Below are positions 8,709-20,602 of a DNA stretch of 64,000 nt, piece after piece. The stretch is from Lachnospiraceae bacterium Zagget2 (GTDB lineage Bacteria; Bacillota; Clostridia; Lachnospirales; Lachnospiraceae), in the NCBI GenBank assembly GCA_001941045.1, contig MSHD01000033.1, positions 1 through 64,000 on the forward strand. Direction: 5' to 3'. The notes below the pieces were generated by a model. That model worked only from the letters and a program-made list of their open reading frames with translations. It searched no databases and had not been told where the DNA came from. Position numbers and translations under genes: made by a program. Position 1 is the stretch's first letter. Every line of letters begins with the position of its first letter.

Positions 8709-9734
8709 ATGGAACTGGACGAGAGAAAGAAAAAAATTCTGAACGCGATCATCCGGACTTACATGGAGACCGGTGAACCGGTGGGGTCGAGGACGATTGC
8801 AAAGTACTCGGACCTGAAGCTCTCCTCCGCTACCATCCGCAATGAGATGTCGGATCTCGAGGAGATGGGCTACATCGTTCAGCCGCATACGTCGGCGGGA
8901 CGGATTCCCACGGACAAGGGCTACCGGCTGTATGTGGATCACCTGATGGAAGAAAAGGACAAGGAGGTCACGGATCTCAAGGAGCTGATGTTTGAACGGA
9001 CAGATCGTCTCGAGCAGGTGCTCAAGCAGGTCGTGAAGGTGCTCGCGAATGATACGAACTACACGACGATGATCTCCACGCCGCAGTACCATCAGAACAA
9101 GCTCAAGTTCATTCAGCTCTCGCGCGTGGATGAGAAGCAGCTCCTGGCGGTCATCATGGGCGAGGGCAATGTGATCCGCAACAAACTGATTCCGATTTGC
9201 GAGGAGCTGGATGAGGAGACCATCCTGAAGCTCAACATTCTGCTGAACACGATGCTGAACGGAAAGACGATCGAGGAGATCAATCTCCAGATGATTTCCA
9301 GTATGAAAGAGCAGGCCGGCATCCATAGTAATATTATCAGTGATGTTGTGGACGCAGTCGCCGAGGTCATTCACTCAGATGAGGGCATGGAGATCTACAC
9401 CGGCGGCGCTACCAATATTTTCCGCTATCCGGAGCTGACGGAGAACGGGAGAGCCGGGGAGCTGATTCAGACGCTGGAGGAAAAGCACAATCTGGTGGAC
9501 CTGGTCAACGAGACCCTCAGCAATGAGGAGAAAGGCATCCAGGTGTATATCGGGAGTGAATCTCCGGTCAAGAGTATGAAGGACTGCAGCGTCGTGGCGG
9601 CGACTTACGAGCTCGGCGAAGGGTTGCAGGGTACGATCGGGATTATCGGACCGAAGAGGATGGACTACGAAGATGTCATGGGAAAGCTGAAATCGATGAT
9701 GGATCAGCTGGATGAGGTTTTTCATAAGGAATAG
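8709..9734 (+). CDS. hrcA: Heat-inducible transcription repressor HrcA
   Basis: A 341-residue repressor of class I heat-shock genes that binds CIRCE and is kept active by GroEL. The N-terminal winged helix (residues 1-75) holds the typical ERKKKIL, TGEPVGSRTI, SSATIRNEMSDLEE and the TSAGRIPTDKGYR motif. The middle GAF-like and dimerisation regions follow, with GG-N-F and the late IGPKRMDY motif. I chose ATG 8709, which has AGGAGG at 8695-8700, over an in-frame upstream ATG at 8679 that lies inside the CIRCE element. It is first in the order hrcA-grpE-dnaK-dnaJ, the usual Firmicutes arrangement. Confidence 0.97.
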   Translation: MELDERKKKILNAIIRTYMETGEPVGSRTIAKYSDLKLSSATIRNEMSDLEEMGYIVQPHTSAGRIPTDKGYRLYVDHLMEEKDKEVTDLKELMFERTDRLEQVLKQVVKVLANDTNYTTMISTPQYHQNKLKFIQLSRVDEKQLLAVIMGEGNVIRNKLIPICEELDEETILKLNILLNTMLNGKTIEEINLQMISSMKEQAGIHSNIISDVVDAVAEVIHSDEGMEIYTGGATNIFRYPELTENGRAGELIQTLEEKHNLVDLVNETLSNEEKGIQVYIGSESPVKSMKDCSVVAATYELGEGLQGTIGIIGPKRMDYEDVMGKLKSMMDQLDEVFHKE

Positions 9735-9752
9735 AAGAAAGGGGGAATGACT

Positions 9753-12367
<2,615 letters not shown>

Positions 12368-12609
12368 TGGGCTTTGCCAGAACAGCAGGCCACAGACCGC
12401 CTTCTCCGAAGGCTATATGCCGCTTACGCGTCATATGTCTGAGGCTTGATAGGCGTTCCGCCCATCCCGAAATGAAAATACAGCCTTTAGCAGGTAAACC
12501 TGCACAGTCTGTTTTTCCATTTCGATGCTGTTCTGAACTGTTACGAAGAAAATGAGGAAGCAGGCGCGCCCTGAGGCACGTCTGCGTTCCTGTGTGGGAG
12601 GCGAGGTTT
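12368..12609 (+). other. Structured dnaK-dnaJ intergenic region
   Basis: No gene is seen. A two-tier hairpin spans 12468-12524: CGAAAT at 12468-12473 pairs with ATTTCG at 12519-12524, AAAA-ACAG with CTGTTTTT just inside, and GCAGGT-AA-ACCTGC (12490-12503) forms a perfect inner hairpin. A smaller CCTTC/GAAGG hairpin lies near 12400. The T-rich 3' arm could let it act as a weak terminator or a processing site, setting dnaJ lower than dnaK (inference). Confidence 0.6.
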
Positions 12610-13791
12610 ATGGCTGAGGAAAAAAGAGATTATTATGAAGTCCTGGGCGTGGACCGGAATGCGGATGAGGCGACCTTAAAGAGTGCCTATCGAAAGCTGG
12701 CGAAGAAATACCATCCGGATATGAATCCCGGAGATAAAGAGGCGGAGAAGAAGTTCAAGGAGGCCTCAGAGGCCTATGCGGTCTTAAGCGATGCGGAGAA
12801 GCGCCGGCAATACGATCAGTTCGGTCATGCCGCCTTCGAGCAGGGTGGGGCCGGCGGCTACGGCGGCGGCTTCGACTTCAGCGGAATGGACATGAACGAT
12901 ATCTTCGGAGATATTTTCGGGGATCTCTTCGGCGGTGGCGGCGGGCGCAGCCGTGGGTCGAGGAACGGCCCGATGCGCGGGGCTGACCTGCGCGCGAGTG
13001 TGCGTATTGCTTTCGAGGAGGCTGTGACCGGCTGCGAGAAACAGATCGACATCACGCTGAAGGACGAGTGCGGCAGCTGCCACGGAACCGGTGCGAAGCC
13101 CGGCACATCGCCGGAGACCTGTCCGAAGTGCCAGGGCAGAGGCCAGGTAGTCTATCAGCAGCAGTCCCTGTTCGGTACGGTGCAGAACGTGCGTACCTGT
13201 CCGGACTGCGGCGGCAGCGGAAAGATTATCAAAGACAAGTGTCCGAAGTGCTATGGCAGCGGCTACACATCGAGTCGCAAGAAAATCTCCGTAAGTATTC
13301 CGGCGGGTATCGACAACGGGCAGAGTATCCGCATCCGCGAGAAGGGTGAGCCGGGTGTGAACGGCGGTCCGAGAGGCGATCTGCTGGTCGAGGTGATCGT
13401 ATCGCGGAATCCGGCGTTCCAGAGACAGGGTACCGATATCTACTCAACCGTGTCGATTAGTTTCCCGCAGGCGGCGCTCGGCGGAACGATCCGCATCAAA
13501 ACGGTGGACGGCGAGGTCGAGTACGATGTGAAGGCCGGTACACAGACCGATACACGGGTGCGTCTGCGCGGCAAGGGTATGCCGTCCCTGAGAAATAAAA
13601 ACGTGCGCGGCGACCACTATGTGACCTTTGTGGTCGAGGTTCCGACGAATCTGAGTCACGCGGCGAAAGAGGCGCTGCGCGCCTACGACCTGGAGAATGG
13701 CAATACGCTGAACCAGGCGGGCGATGGCACGTCAAAGTCGAAGAAAAAGGGCTTCATGGGCAAGCTGAAAGAGAACCTGGAAGATTTATAA
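12610..13791 (+). CDS. dnaJ: Chaperone DnaJ (Hsp40)
   Basis: A 393-residue type I Hsp40 that delivers substrates to DnaK and stimulates its ATPase. The J domain (residues 1-70) contains [11 protein letters not shown] and the invariant HPD in [12 protein letters not shown] Gly/Phe-rich linker follows, then four CXXCXGXG zinc-binding repeats ([32 protein letters not shown]) and the C-terminal substrate-binding domains. ATG 12610 follows a GGGAGGCGAGG-type ribosome site. The in-frame ATG at 12592 would add six residues and has no such site. A strong terminator closes the operon. Confidence 0.98.
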   Translation: MAEEKRDYYEVLGVDRNADEATLKSAYRKLAKKYHPDMNPGDKEAEKKFKEASEAYAVLSDAEKRRQYDQFGHAAFEQGGAGGYGGGFDFSGMDMNDIFGDIFGDLFGGGGGRSRGSRNGPMRGADLRASVRIAFEEAVTGCEKQIDITLKDECGSCHGTGAKPGTSPETCPKCQGRGQVVYQQQSLFGTVQNVRTCPDCGGSGKIIKDKCPKCYGSGYTSSRKKISVSIPAGIDNGQSIRIREKGEPGVNGGPRGDLLVEVIVSRNPAFQRQGTDIYSTVSISFPQAALGGTIRIKTVDGEVEYDVKAGTQTDTRVRLRGKGMPSLRNKNVRGDHYVTFVVEVPTNLSHAAKEALRAYDLENGNTLNQAGDGTSKSKKKGFMGKLKENLEDL

Positions 13792-13803
13792 AGTGTGGGA
13801 ATG

Positions 13804-13846
13804 GCCCGCGGTCAGCAGAATCGGCTGCCGACGCGGGCTGTTTTTA
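13804..13846 (+). terminator. Terminator of the hrcA-dnaJ operon
   Basis: GCCCGCG at 13804-13810 pairs with CGCGGGC at 13832-13838, with an inner CAGC/GCTG pairing, followed by TGTTTTTA. Confidence 0.85.
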
Positions 13847-13847
13847 T

Positions 13848-13876
13848 GTGACAGGACAGCGATTTGGTGATACACT
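13848..13876 (+). promoter_or_regulatory. Promoter of the M18 aminopeptidase gene
   Basis: GTGACA at 13848-13853 and TACACT at 13871-13876 with a 17-base spacer, starting directly after the operon terminator. Confidence 0.65.
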
Positions 13877-13907
13877 GGAGACATCAGTTCAGAGAGGAAC
13901 ATGAAAA

Positions 13908-15314
13908 TTGGAACGAAAGAATGCATGGAATACATATGATGAGAAAGAATGTGGGAAACTCTATGATATCGCAGAGCAGTACCGACAGTTTATCTCGCGG
14001 GGAAAGACCGAGCGGGAGTGCGCCGGGCTGACCGTAGAGATGGCGAAGGCAGCGGGCTATCGTTCTCTGGAGGAGGTCCGGCAAAGCGGTGAGAAGCTGC
14101 AGCCGGGAGACAAGGTCTACGCGGTGCATAAAAAGAAGCTGGTGATTCTCTATGCCATCGGCACGAAGCCGCTGGAGGAGGGCATGAATATCCTCGGGGC
14201 GCACATCGATTCCCCGCGTCTTGATCTGAAGCAGAATCCGCTCTATGAGGATGGAGAGATGACGCTGCTTGACACGCACTATTACGGCGGTATCAAGAAA
14301 TACCAGTGGGCGGCGATCCCGCTCGCGCTGCATGGCGTCGTGGCGAAGAAGGACGGGTCGCTCGTCACGCTTTCGATCGGGGAGAAGGCAGACGATCCGG
14401 TGCTCGGCATCTCGGATCTGCTGATCCACCTCTCTGGCGAGCAGCTGCAGAAGAAGGCCGCCGTCGTGGTCGAGGGCGAAAATCTGAACATTATCGTCGG
14501 CAGCCGCCCCGTAAAGACCGGGGAAGATGAGAAGGAAAAGAAGGAGAAGGAAGTTTTTCGTAAGGCGATTCTGGAACTTCTGAAAAGGGACTATGGTATC
14601 GAGGAGGAGGATTTCCTTTCGGCGGAGCTGGAGGCGGTGCCCGCGGGCGCGGCGCGGGATTTCGGCCTTGACAGGAGTATGATCATGGGCTATGGACAGG
14701 ATGATCGTATCTGTGCCTTCACCTCCCTGAAAGCACAGCTCGAGGCGGAGCATCCGGTTTACACAGCGGTCTGCCTGCTGACCGACAAGGAGGAGATCGG
14801 CAGCATGGGCGCGACCGGCATGCAGTCGCGTTATTTCGAAAATGTGACGGCTGAGGTGATGGCACTCGCGGGACAGTATTCAGAGCTCGCGCTGCGCAGA
14901 TGCCTGCAGAATTCCCATATGCTTTCCTCCGATGTGAGCGCTGCCTTTGATCCGAACTATGCTTCCGCGTTCGAAAAGAAAAATATCGCCTACCTGGGGC
15001 GTGGCATGGTATTTAATAAGTACACCGGTTCCCGCGGTAAATCCGGCTCGAATGATGCCTGCGCCGAATATATCGGGGCGCTGCGCCGCATTATGGACGA
15101 GGCAGGCGTGTGCTGGCAGACTGCAGAGCTCGGAAAAGTCGATCAGGGCGGCGGCGGAACGATCGCCTATATCACGGCCAATTACGGCATGGACGTCATC
15201 GACAGCGGCGTTGCGCTTCTCAATATGCACAGCCCCTGGGAAGTGTCGAGCAAGGCTGACATTTATGAGGCATATAAGGGATACAGAGCCTTCCAGAAGG
15301 CGGAGTGGGAGTGA
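13908..15314 (+). CDS. M18 family aminopeptidase
   Basis: A 468-residue cytoplasmic zinc metallo-aminopeptidase of the aspartyl aminopeptidase/LAP4 family, releasing N-terminal residues from peptides. Metal and catalytic motifs are clear: the first ligand in GAHIDSPRLDLKQ, the central YYGGIKKYQW block, DKEEIGSMGATGMQ, the SSDVSAAFDPNY ligand and the late NMHSPWEVSSKAD His. Length matches the clostridial members. The start is TTG 13908, with AGAGGA nine bases upstream. The ATG at 13901 is in another frame and stops after 12 codons, so TTG is the only plausible start. The gene has its own promoter and the next gene, another aminopeptidase, follows after 14 bases. Confidence 0.93.
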   Translation: MERKNAWNTYDEKECGKLYDIAEQYRQFISRGKTERECAGLTVEMAKAAGYRSLEEVRQSGEKLQPGDKVYAVHKKKLVILYAIGTKPLEEGMNILGAHIDSPRLDLKQNPLYEDGEMTLLDTHYYGGIKKYQWAAIPLALHGVVAKKDGSLVTLSIGEKADDPVLGISDLLIHLSGEQLQKKAAVVVEGENLNIIVGSRPVKTGEDEKEKKEKEVFRKAILELLKRDYGIEEEDFLSAELEAVPAGAARDFGLDRSMIMGYGQDDRICAFTSLKAQLEAEHPVYTAVCLLTDKEEIGSMGATGMQSRYFENVTAEVMALAGQYSELALRRCLQNSHMLSSDVSAAFDPNYASAFEKKNIAYLGRGMVFNKYTGSRGKSGSNDACAEYIGALRRIMDEAGVCWQTAELGKVDQGGGGTIAYITANYGMDVIDSGVALLNMHSPWEVSSKADIYEAYKGYRAFQKAEWE

Positions 15315-15328
15315 AAGGAAGAGCGGGA

Positions 15329-17122
15329 ATGAGCGAGGTTAAGGAACGTCTGGCAGCGCTGCGTGAAAAAATGCAGGAATACCACGTGGATGTCTATATT
15401 GTGCCCTCGTCGGACTGCCACGAGTCGGAGTATGTCAGCGAGCATTTCCGCGCGCGGGAATACATGACCGGCTTTACCGGTTCCGCGGGGACGGCGGTGA
15501 TCACCATGGAAGAGGCTGGTCTCTGGACTGACGGGCGTTATTTTCTGCAGGCTGAGGCACAGCTTAAGGGAAGCGGCATTACCCTGTATCGTATGGGAGA
15601 GCCGGACGTGCCGACCGTGCCGGAATATGTGGAATCGCAGCTGAAACCGGGGAAATGCCTTGGTTTTGACGGCAGAGTCATGGCGGCCTCAAAAGCGCAG
15701 GAATTCGAACGGATAGCCTGCAAACAGGGGGCTCATTTGGTGGCGTCTGAAGATCTGGTCGGCAGGATCTGGCCGGATCGCCCCGACATCCCGGATACGA
15801 AGCTTTTTATTCTGGGGGAGCGCTACAGCGGAGAATCCGTGGACAGCAAGATCGCGCGCGTGCGCCTGGTGATGGAGGAACAACAGGCAGATATCCACGT
15901 GCTGGCTTCGCTCTGCGATATTGCCTGGCTGCTGAACCTGCGGGGAGGGGATATTCCCTGCGTGCCGGTGACACTCTCCTTCCTGACACTGACGCGGGAG
16001 AACTGCATCTGGTATGTGCGTCCCTCTATCGTGTCAGATGAGATTCGGGACTATCTGTCAGATCACGGCGTGAAAATCAGAGAGTATGACGAGATTTACA
16101 AGGACCTGGAGAGCCTGCCGGCGGATCGGAAGGTTTTGCTGGACTCAAAAAATATCAACAGCCGGCTGCTGCGTTCGCTGCCGGAGTCGACGGTCGTTAT
16201 GGAACAGTCCAATCCGACGGAGCTCATGAAGGCCGTAAAAAACGAGACAGAGATCAAAAATATCCGTGAGGCGCATCGGAAAGAAAGCGTCGCCTTCACG
16301 CGTTTCCTGTACCGGCTGAAGACCGGGGCAGCGGATCTCACGGAGCTCTCTGCGGCGGAGTATCTGGATGCGTGCCGTGCAGAGCAGGAACACTGTCTGG
16401 GGCAGAGCTTTGCACCGATCTGTGCCTACGGGCCGCACGGAGCGATTGTACACTACTCGGCCACGGACAGGACAGATGTGCCGGTTGAAAAGGAGAGTTT
16501 TCTGCTTGTGGATGCGGGCGGTCATTACCTGGAGGGGACGACAGACACGACGCGGACGATCGCGATGGGGTCGTTGAAGCCGGAACAGAAGCGGATGTAT
16601 ACCGCGGTTCTGCGCGCGAATCTGCATCTTGCCCATGCGAAATTCATGAAGGGCGCGACTGGATATTCCCTGGATGCGCTCTGCCGGGAGCCGCTCTGGC
16701 AGCTTGGCGTGGACTTTAAACATGGAACGGGTCACGGCGTCGGTTATCTTCTGAATGTGCATGAGGGTCCGAACGCGTTCCGCCCGCGGATTCCGGCAGA
16801 AGAGGCTCCAGCAGAGCTCGTACCCGGCATGGTGACGACCGATGAGCCGGGTGTTTATATTGCGGGCGAGTACGGGATTCGCCTTGAGAACGAGCTGCTC
16901 TGCGTCGAAGGAACTTCTAATGAGTACGGTCAGTTTCCTGAATTTGAGATTCTGACGTTGATTCCCTTTGATCGCGACGCGATCCTGGCGGAGGAGATGA
17001 ACCCGGAAGAGATCGCGTGGCTGAATGCCTATCATAAGAGGGTGTATGAGACACTGGGACCATATCTGCCAGAGGAAGAGCGGGATTGGCTGCAGGCATG
17101 CACCCGGAGTATACCCGGATAA
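15329..17122 (+). CDS. Xaa-Pro aminopeptidase, M24B, three-domain form
   Basis: A 597-residue enzyme cleaving the first residue from peptides with proline in position two. It has two creatinase-like N-terminal domains (to about residue 310) and a C-terminal pita-bread M24 domain. Visible metal ligands are the two Asp in LLVDAGGHYLEGTTDTTRT, His in HGTGHGVGYLLNVHEGP, and the two Glu in TTDEPGVYIAGEYGIRLENEL. This length matches the long, eukaryote-like APP1 form rather than the 360-440 residue bacterial PepP. ATG 15329 is chosen because GGAAGAG lies upstream. GTG codons at 15305 and 15311 would overlap the previous gene. With the M18 enzyme it forms a peptide-degradation pair. Confidence 0.94.
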   Translation: MSEVKERLAALREKMQEYHVDVYIVPSSDCHESEYVSEHFRAREYMTGFTGSAGTAVITMEEAGLWTDGRYFLQAEAQLKGSGITLYRMGEPDVPTVPEYVESQLKPGKCLGFDGRVMAASKAQEFERIACKQGAHLVASEDLVGRIWPDRPDIPDTKLFILGERYSGESVDSKIARVRLVMEEQQADIHVLASLCDIAWLLNLRGGDIPCVPVTLSFLTLTRENCIWYVRPSIVSDEIRDYLSDHGVKIREYDEIYKDLESLPADRKVLLDSKNINSRLLRSLPESTVVMEQSNPTELMKAVKNETEIKNIREAHRKESVAFTRFLYRLKTGAADLTELSAAEYLDACRAEQEHCLGQSFAPICAYGPHGAIVHYSATDRTDVPVEKESFLLVDAGGHYLEGTTDTTRTIAMGSLKPEQKRMYTAVLRANLHLAHAKFMKGATGYSLDALCREPLWQLGVDFKHGTGHGVGYLLNVHEGPNAFRPRIPAEEAPAELVPGMVTTDEPGVYIAGEYGIRLENELLCVEGTSNEYGQFPEFEILTLIPFDRDAILAEEMNPEEIAWLNAYHKRVYETLGPYLPEEERDWLQACTRSIPG

Positions 17123-17129
17123 TTTTCCC

Positions 17130-17158
17130 TTGACACATTCCATCCCGTTTGCTAAACT
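17130..17158 (+). promoter_or_regulatory. Promoter of the trp operon
   Basis: TTGACA at 17130-17135, 17-base spacer, TAAACT at 17153-17158. It lies just after the aminopeptidase stop and drives the T-box leader. Confidence 0.8.
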
Positions 17159-17164
17159 GATTCT

Positions 17165-17454
17165 AGTTATAAACCGTTGAGGCGGAGATAAAGGCAGTTA
17201 TGGCCGCACAGAGAGTCCGGGGAGCTGAGAGCCGGATCGAACCCAGATTGTCAAATGGACCGCGGAGGGCGCAGGGAAAGGCGAAAAGCAGAGAGCCGAG
17301 TATTCTGCGACGTGAGGGCATACGTCAGTTGCCGGGAATATGACAGTATTCCGCAGAGAGTGTGGAGCAGGGCTCCGCAAAGCAAGGTGGCACCGCGGGT
17401 AGTTTATCACTCGTCCTTGACAGACAGCAGTGTTTGTCGAGGGCGATTTTTTTG
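17165..17454 (+). promoter_or_regulatory. T-box riboswitch (tRNA-Trp) leader of the trp operon
   Basis: The antiterminator T-box AAGGTGGCACCGCG is at 17384-17397. Upstream, Stem I features are recognisable: an AGAGAG element near 17210, the paired GGGGAGCTGAGAGCCGG region, and a specifier TGG at 17256-17258 followed by A, matching the Trp codon. Downstream, a 15-bp stem (17412-17426 with 17431-17445, three G-U pairs) plus a run of T at 17447-17453 is the terminator. Uncharged tRNA-Trp should favour antitermination and turn on trpEGDCFBA. Specifier assignment rests on position and on the operon's content. Confidence 0.93.
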
Positions 17455-17514
17455 TGCGCGGACGTTTACGTCTGCGGCCCGCCCCACAGAAACAAACGCG
17501 GGAAGGAGACCAAA

Positions 17515-18993
17515 ATGAAGTTAAAACCGGACTTTCAGGAGGCGAGGGCGCTGGCTTTGGACGGCCGCTACCGCAGTATCCCGGTCAGCTGTGAGCTGTA
17601 CGCGGACCAGTACACACCGCTCGTCGTCCTGCAGAAGCTGAAGCGTGTCAGCAGCCACTGTTACATGCTCGAATCGATCGAGGACAGCCAGAAATGGGGA
17701 CGCTACACTTTTCTGGGCTATGACCCGCAGCTCGAGCTGACCTGCATGAACGGGAAGCTGACGATCCGAAACGGCACTTCCGTCACGGTGGAGACCGCGC
17801 ATCCGGACGACTACATCCGGAAAATTCTGGAGGAGCATAAGAGTCCGGTGATCGAGGGGCTGCCGACCTTCACAGGCGGACTGGTGGGATATTTTTCCTA
17901 TGATTATATGAAGTATGCGGAGCCGACTCTGAAGCTGGATGCGGAGGACACGGAGGGTTTTAAGGACGTCGACCTGATGCTCTTCGACAAGGTCATCGCC
18001 TTTGACAATTTCCGGCAGAAGATCACGCTGATCGTGAACATTAGCTGCGAGAATTTCGAGACAGAGTTCCACCGCGCGGAGGTCGAGCTCGACACAATGC
18101 GCCGCCTGCTGACGCAGGGCGAGATGGCGAAGCCGGAACCGGGGCGTTTTACCTCGGAATACCGGGAGCTGTTCAGTGAGGAACAGTACTGCCGCATGGT
18201 GGAGCGCGCGAAAGAGTACATCCGTGAGGGAGATATTTTTCAGGTCGTGCTCTCGAACCGGCTGGAGGCGGACTACGAGGGGAGTTTGCTCGACACTTAC
18301 CGGGTGCTGCGCACGCTGAACCCCTCTCCCTATATGTTCTATTTTTCCAGCGACGACATCGAGATCGCGGGCGCTTCGCCGGAGACGCTGGTCAAGCTGG
18401 AGAACGGGACGCTGCACACCTTCCCGCTCGCGGGTACGAGGCCGCGGGGGACGACGGAGGAGGAAGATCTGCGGCTCGAGCGGGAACTGCTCTCGGATGA
18501 GAAAGAGTGCTCAGAGCATAATATGCTTGTCGACCTCGGGCGCAATGACATCGGGAAGATCAGTGAGTTTGGATCGGTGAAGGTGGAGAAATACATGACG
18601 ATCGAGCGTTTCTCTCACGTGATGCACATCGGTTCGACCGTGGCGGGGACGATTCGCGCGGATCGCGACGCGCTGGACGCGGTGGATGCGATCCTTCCGG
18701 CGGGCACCCTTTCGGGAGCGCCGAAGATCCGGGCCTGCGAGATCATCAATGAGCTCGAAGACAATAAACGCGGCATCTACGGCGGCGCGATCGGCTACAT
18801 TGATTTCACCGGCAATCTCGACACCTGCATCGCGATCCGCATCGCTTACAAGAAGAATGGGAAGGTGTTCGTCCGCAGCGGAGCGGGTATCGTGGAGGAC
18901 AGCGTCCCGCAGAAGGAATATCAGGAGTGCATCAACAAGGCGAAGGCCACGATGAACGCGCTGAGAATCGCACAGGAGGGGATCGACGCATGA
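17515..18993 (+). CDS. trpE: Anthranilate synthase component I
   Basis: A 492-residue chorismate-using subunit that makes anthranilate with ammonia supplied by TrpG. The N-terminal region holds the LESIED sequence that forms the tryptophan feedback site. The chorismate-binding domain (from about residue 220) has FQVVLSNR, GASPETLV, PLAGTRPRG, DLGRNDIGK, and the final GAGIVEDSVPQKEY. ATG 17515 has GGAAGGAG at a normal distance. Longer in-frame extensions run back into the T-box and are not coding. The stop overlaps the trpG start by four bases (ATGA), typical of coupled subunits. Confidence 0.98.
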   Translation: MKLKPDFQEARALALDGRYRSIPVSCELYADQYTPLVVLQKLKRVSSHCYMLESIEDSQKWGRYTFLGYDPQLELTCMNGKLTIRNGTSVTVETAHPDDYIRKILEEHKSPVIEGLPTFTGGLVGYFSYDYMKYAEPTLKLDAEDTEGFKDVDLMLFDKVIAFDNFRQKITLIVNISCENFETEFHRAEVELDTMRRLLTQGEMAKPEPGRFTSEYRELFSEEQYCRMVERAKEYIREGDIFQVVLSNRLEADYEGSLLDTYRVLRTLNPSPYMFYFSSDDIEIAGASPETLVKLENGTLHTFPLAGTRPRGTTEEEDLRLERELLSDEKECSEHNMLVDLGRNDIGKISEFGSVKVEKYMTIERFSHVMHIGSTVAGTIRADRDALDAVDAILPAGTLSGAPKIRACEIINELEDNKRGIYGGAIGYIDFTGNLDTCIAIRIAYKKNGKVFVRSGAGIVEDSVPQKEYQECINKAKATMNALRIAQEGIDA

Positions 18994-19553
18994 TTTTACT
19001 GATTGACAATTATGACAGCTTTTCCTACAATCTGTATCAGCTCGTCGGCATGATCGAACCGGACATCCGCGTGATCCGCAACGACGCGATGAACATCGAA
19101 GAGATCCGGGCGCTGAAGCCAGAGCGCATCATCCTTTCGCCGGGGCCGGGGTATCCGAAGGATGCGGGCGTCTGCATCGAGGCGGCGCGGGAGCTCGGAA
19201 AGGAGATCCCCCTGCTGGGGGTTTGTCTCGGACACCAGGCGATCTGCGAGGCCTTCGGGGCGACGATCGCGCATGCGCGGGAGCTGATGCACGGAAAGCA
19301 GTCGCAGGTGCGGCTCGATACGGGCTGTCCGCTCTTCCGGGGTATGCCGGAGACGATTCCGGCGGCCCGCTACCGCTCGCTCGCCGCGATCCGGGAGACG
19401 CTGCCGGACGTGCTGAAAATAACAGCGCAGACGGAAGACGGGGAAGTCATGGCGGTGCAGCACCGCGATTATCCCGTTTACGGAGTGCAGTTCCATCCGG
19501 AGTCGGTACTGACGCCGGACGGACAGGAGATACTGAAAAATTTTATCAAATAA
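18990..19553 (+). CDS. trpG: Anthranilate synthase component II (glutamine amidotransferase)
   Basis: A 187-residue class I glutamine amidotransferase supplying ammonia to TrpE. The sequence shows LLIDNYDSFSYNL at the start, SPGPGYP, the nucleophile Cys in GVCLGHQAI, and the catalytic His-Glu in FHPESVLTP. ATG 18990 overlaps the trpE stop. It is a separate gene, not fused to trpD as in some bacteria. Confidence 0.97.
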   Translation: MILLIDNYDSFSYNLYQLVGMIEPDIRVIRNDAMNIEEIRALKPERIILSPGPGYPKDAGVCIEAARELGKEIPLLGVCLGHQAICEAFGATIAHARELMHGKQSQVRLDTGCPLFRGMPETIPAARYRSLAAIRETLPDVLKITAQTEDGEVMAVQHRDYPVYGVQFHPESVLTPDGQEILKNFIK

Positions 19554-19574
19554 GAGAACAGGAGGAAATTAAAA

Positions 19575-20591
19575 ATGATCAGAGAGATGATCGAGAAAAT
19601 CGCAAACAAGCAGGATCTGACCTACGATGAGGCCTACGCCGTGATGAATGAGATCATGAGCGGTACGACCACGCAGACGCAGAACGCGGCCTTCCTCGCG
19701 GCGCTGGCGACGAAGAGCACGAAGGCGGAGACCAGCGACGAGATCGCGGGCTGCGCGGCGGCCATGCGCGCGCACGCAGTGAAGGTGGACGCCGACATGG
19801 ATCTGATGGAGATCGTCGGCACGGGCGGCGACGGTGCGCACACCTTCAATATCTCCACCACGGCGGCCTTCGTGATGGCCGCGGGCGGCGTCAAGGTCGG
19901 CAAGCACGGCAACCGGGCGGCCTCTTCGAAGAGCGGCGCGGCGGACTGCCTGGAAGCGCTCGGCGCGAATATCAACCAGGAACCGGAGAAATGCAAAGAG
20001 CTTCTGGAAAAGGTGGGAATGTGCTTCTTCTTTGCGCAGAAATACCACACCTCCATGAAATATGTCGGCGCGATCCGCAAGGAGCTGGGCTTCCGCACGG
20101 TCTTCAATATCCTCGGACCGCTGACGAACCCGGGCTGCCCGAAGCTGCACCTTCTGGGCGTCTACGACGAATATCTGCTGGAGCCGCTGGCGCAGGTGCT
20201 GATCAGTCTCGGCGTCGAGCGCGGCATGTCCGTCTACGGACTGGATAAGCTCGACGAGATTTCCCCGAGCGCGCCGACGCGTATCTGCGAGTTCAAGGAC
20301 GGCTGGTTCCGGTCCCGCACCATTCAGCCGGAGGACTTCGGCCTTGTGCGCTGTGAGAAATCCGATCTTGTGGGTGGTACGCCCCAGGAGAACGCGGCGA
20401 TCACCAGAGCAATTCTGGACGGAGAGAAGGGGCCGAAGCGGAATGCGGTGCTCCTGAACGCCGGCGCGGCGCTCTATGTGGCGGACAAGGCGCCGACGAT
20501 GGCGGACGGCGTGGAACTTGCGGCGAGCCTGATCGACAGCGGCGCTGCGAAGCATACAATGGAAGAGTTTGTGAGGATTTCCAATCTGTAA
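19575..20591 (+). CDS. trpD: Anthranilate phosphoribosyltransferase
   Basis: A 338-residue enzyme transferring phosphoribose from PRPP to anthranilate. The PRPP site [14 protein letters not shown] is near residue 78, and [15 protein letters not shown], the anthranilate-binding region, follows. [11 protein letters not shown] and the late [10 protein letters not shown] motif are also present. Length is normal. ACAGGAGG precedes ATG 19575 and the gene is third in the trp operon. Confidence 0.98.
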   Translation: MIREMIEKIANKQDLTYDEAYAVMNEIMSGTTTQTQNAAFLAALATKSTKAETSDEIAGCAAAMRAHAVKVDADMDLMEIVGTGGDGAHTFNISTTAAFVMAAGGVKVGKHGNRAASSKSGAADCLEALGANINQEPEKCKELLEKVGMCFFFAQKYHTSMKYVGAIRKELGFRTVFNILGPLTNPGCPKLHLLGVYDEYLLEPLAQVLISLGVERGMSVYGLDKLDEISPSAPTRICEFKDGWFRSRTIQPEDFGLVRCEKSDLVGGTPQENAAITRAILDGEKGPKRNAVLLNAGAALYVADKAPTMADGVELAASLIDSGAAKHTMEEFVRISNL

Positions 20592-20602
20592 GGAGAGCAT
20601 CC

